Assembly (NCBI GenBank): GCA_903895855.1
Contig: CAITVN010000178.1
Span: forward strand, 1-64,000
DNA length: 64,000 nucleotides
Direction of reading: 5' to 3'
Source: Oligoflexia bacterium
GTDB lineage: Bacteria; Bdellovibrionota; UBA1018
Shown here: positions 63,860-64,000 of the stretch, one piece after another
Numbering within the stretch: position 1 is the first letter of the stretch
Layout: every line of letters begins with the position of its first letter
The notes under the pieces: model-generated
What the model was told of the DNA's origin: nothing
What the model saw: only the letters and a program-made list of their open reading frames with translations
The model's database searches: none
Made by a program: the position numbers and the translations under genes

Positions 63860-64000
63860 TTTTCTTAATGATTAAATGTTAGTTGTGTATTTAAAGACAC
63901 AGTTGACGGCCGAATTGCTTCATATTAAATGCCGGTGAATATAACGACTAGGGATATGACAATCATCCCCGTTGACTCATAAGCCAGGCCGGTGAAGTGT

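Overview
The window looks like a chromosomal segment from a Gram-negative member of the Bdellovibrionota (Bdellovibrio/Oligoflexia side of the old deltaproteobacteria). The evidence is a TIGR02147-family regulator (a family first described from Bdellovibrio and Fibrobacter), flagellar FliD/FliS, many Sec and lipobox secretion signals, and several complex two-component proteins with CHASE, CheX and HD-GYP domains. The genus cannot be fixed from the sequence. I recognised no rRNA, tRNA or CRISPR array.

Layout. 1-7.3 kb: an HD-GYP signalling protein and a double M16 peptidase (both -), then an RRM RNA-binding protein, thioredoxin 2 (trxC) and hemW (+). 7.3-9.9 kb: an accessory patch with three small minus-strand ORFs, a RanBP2-type zinc-finger membrane protein and a relic of an AAA ATPase. 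9.9-14.7 kb: a CHASE-PAS-kinase-REC-REC-Hpt hybrid kinase, translationally coupled to a response regulator. 14.7-21.2 kb (-): pruA, a dihydroorotate-dehydrogenase-like protein and nifJ. 21.2-25.2 kb: grpE-dnaK-dnaJ. 25.3-28.3 kb: a receiver-CheX fusion and an LpoA-like lipid-envelope protein. 28.4-34.8 kb: a flagellar filament assembly cluster (fliD, fliS, a FliT/FlgN-like chaperone, a TPR protein, a 42-residue protein, a family 9 glycosyltransferase and an unknown protein).

34.8-43.4 kb is accessory: an AbrB/Doc toxin-antitoxin pair, a secreted HNH-like protein, an S41 peptidase lipoprotein, two GNAT acetyltransferases, a matrixin-like metalloprotease, a lipoprotein sharing the protease's C-terminal domain, a divergent TIGR02147 regulator, and a nucleotidyltransferase/HTH two-gene module behind a perfect 16-bp-arm inverted repeat. 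43.4-47.6 kb is housekeeping: rarA, nadK and recN. 47.7-53.4 kb is a second accessory island: an AlbA_2/Schlafen-type ATPase with phased 11-bp repeats upstream, two DUF4143 AAA ATPases, a peptidoglycan-hydrolase-like effector fragment with a frameshifted partner, and a frameshifted REP-associated transposase. 53.4-54.7 kb: a START-domain protein and a lipoprotein FKBP isomerase. 54.7-63.8 kb: one 3040-residue repeat-built surface lipoprotein.

Genes are tightly packed, and several pairs overlap by four bases (ATGA), which implies translational coupling. The strongest candidates for an undescribed system are the nucleotidyltransferase/HTH module at 42.1-43.4 kb and the mixed island at 47.7-53.4 kb. 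Domain and family names come from recognising motifs by eye; no database search was run.
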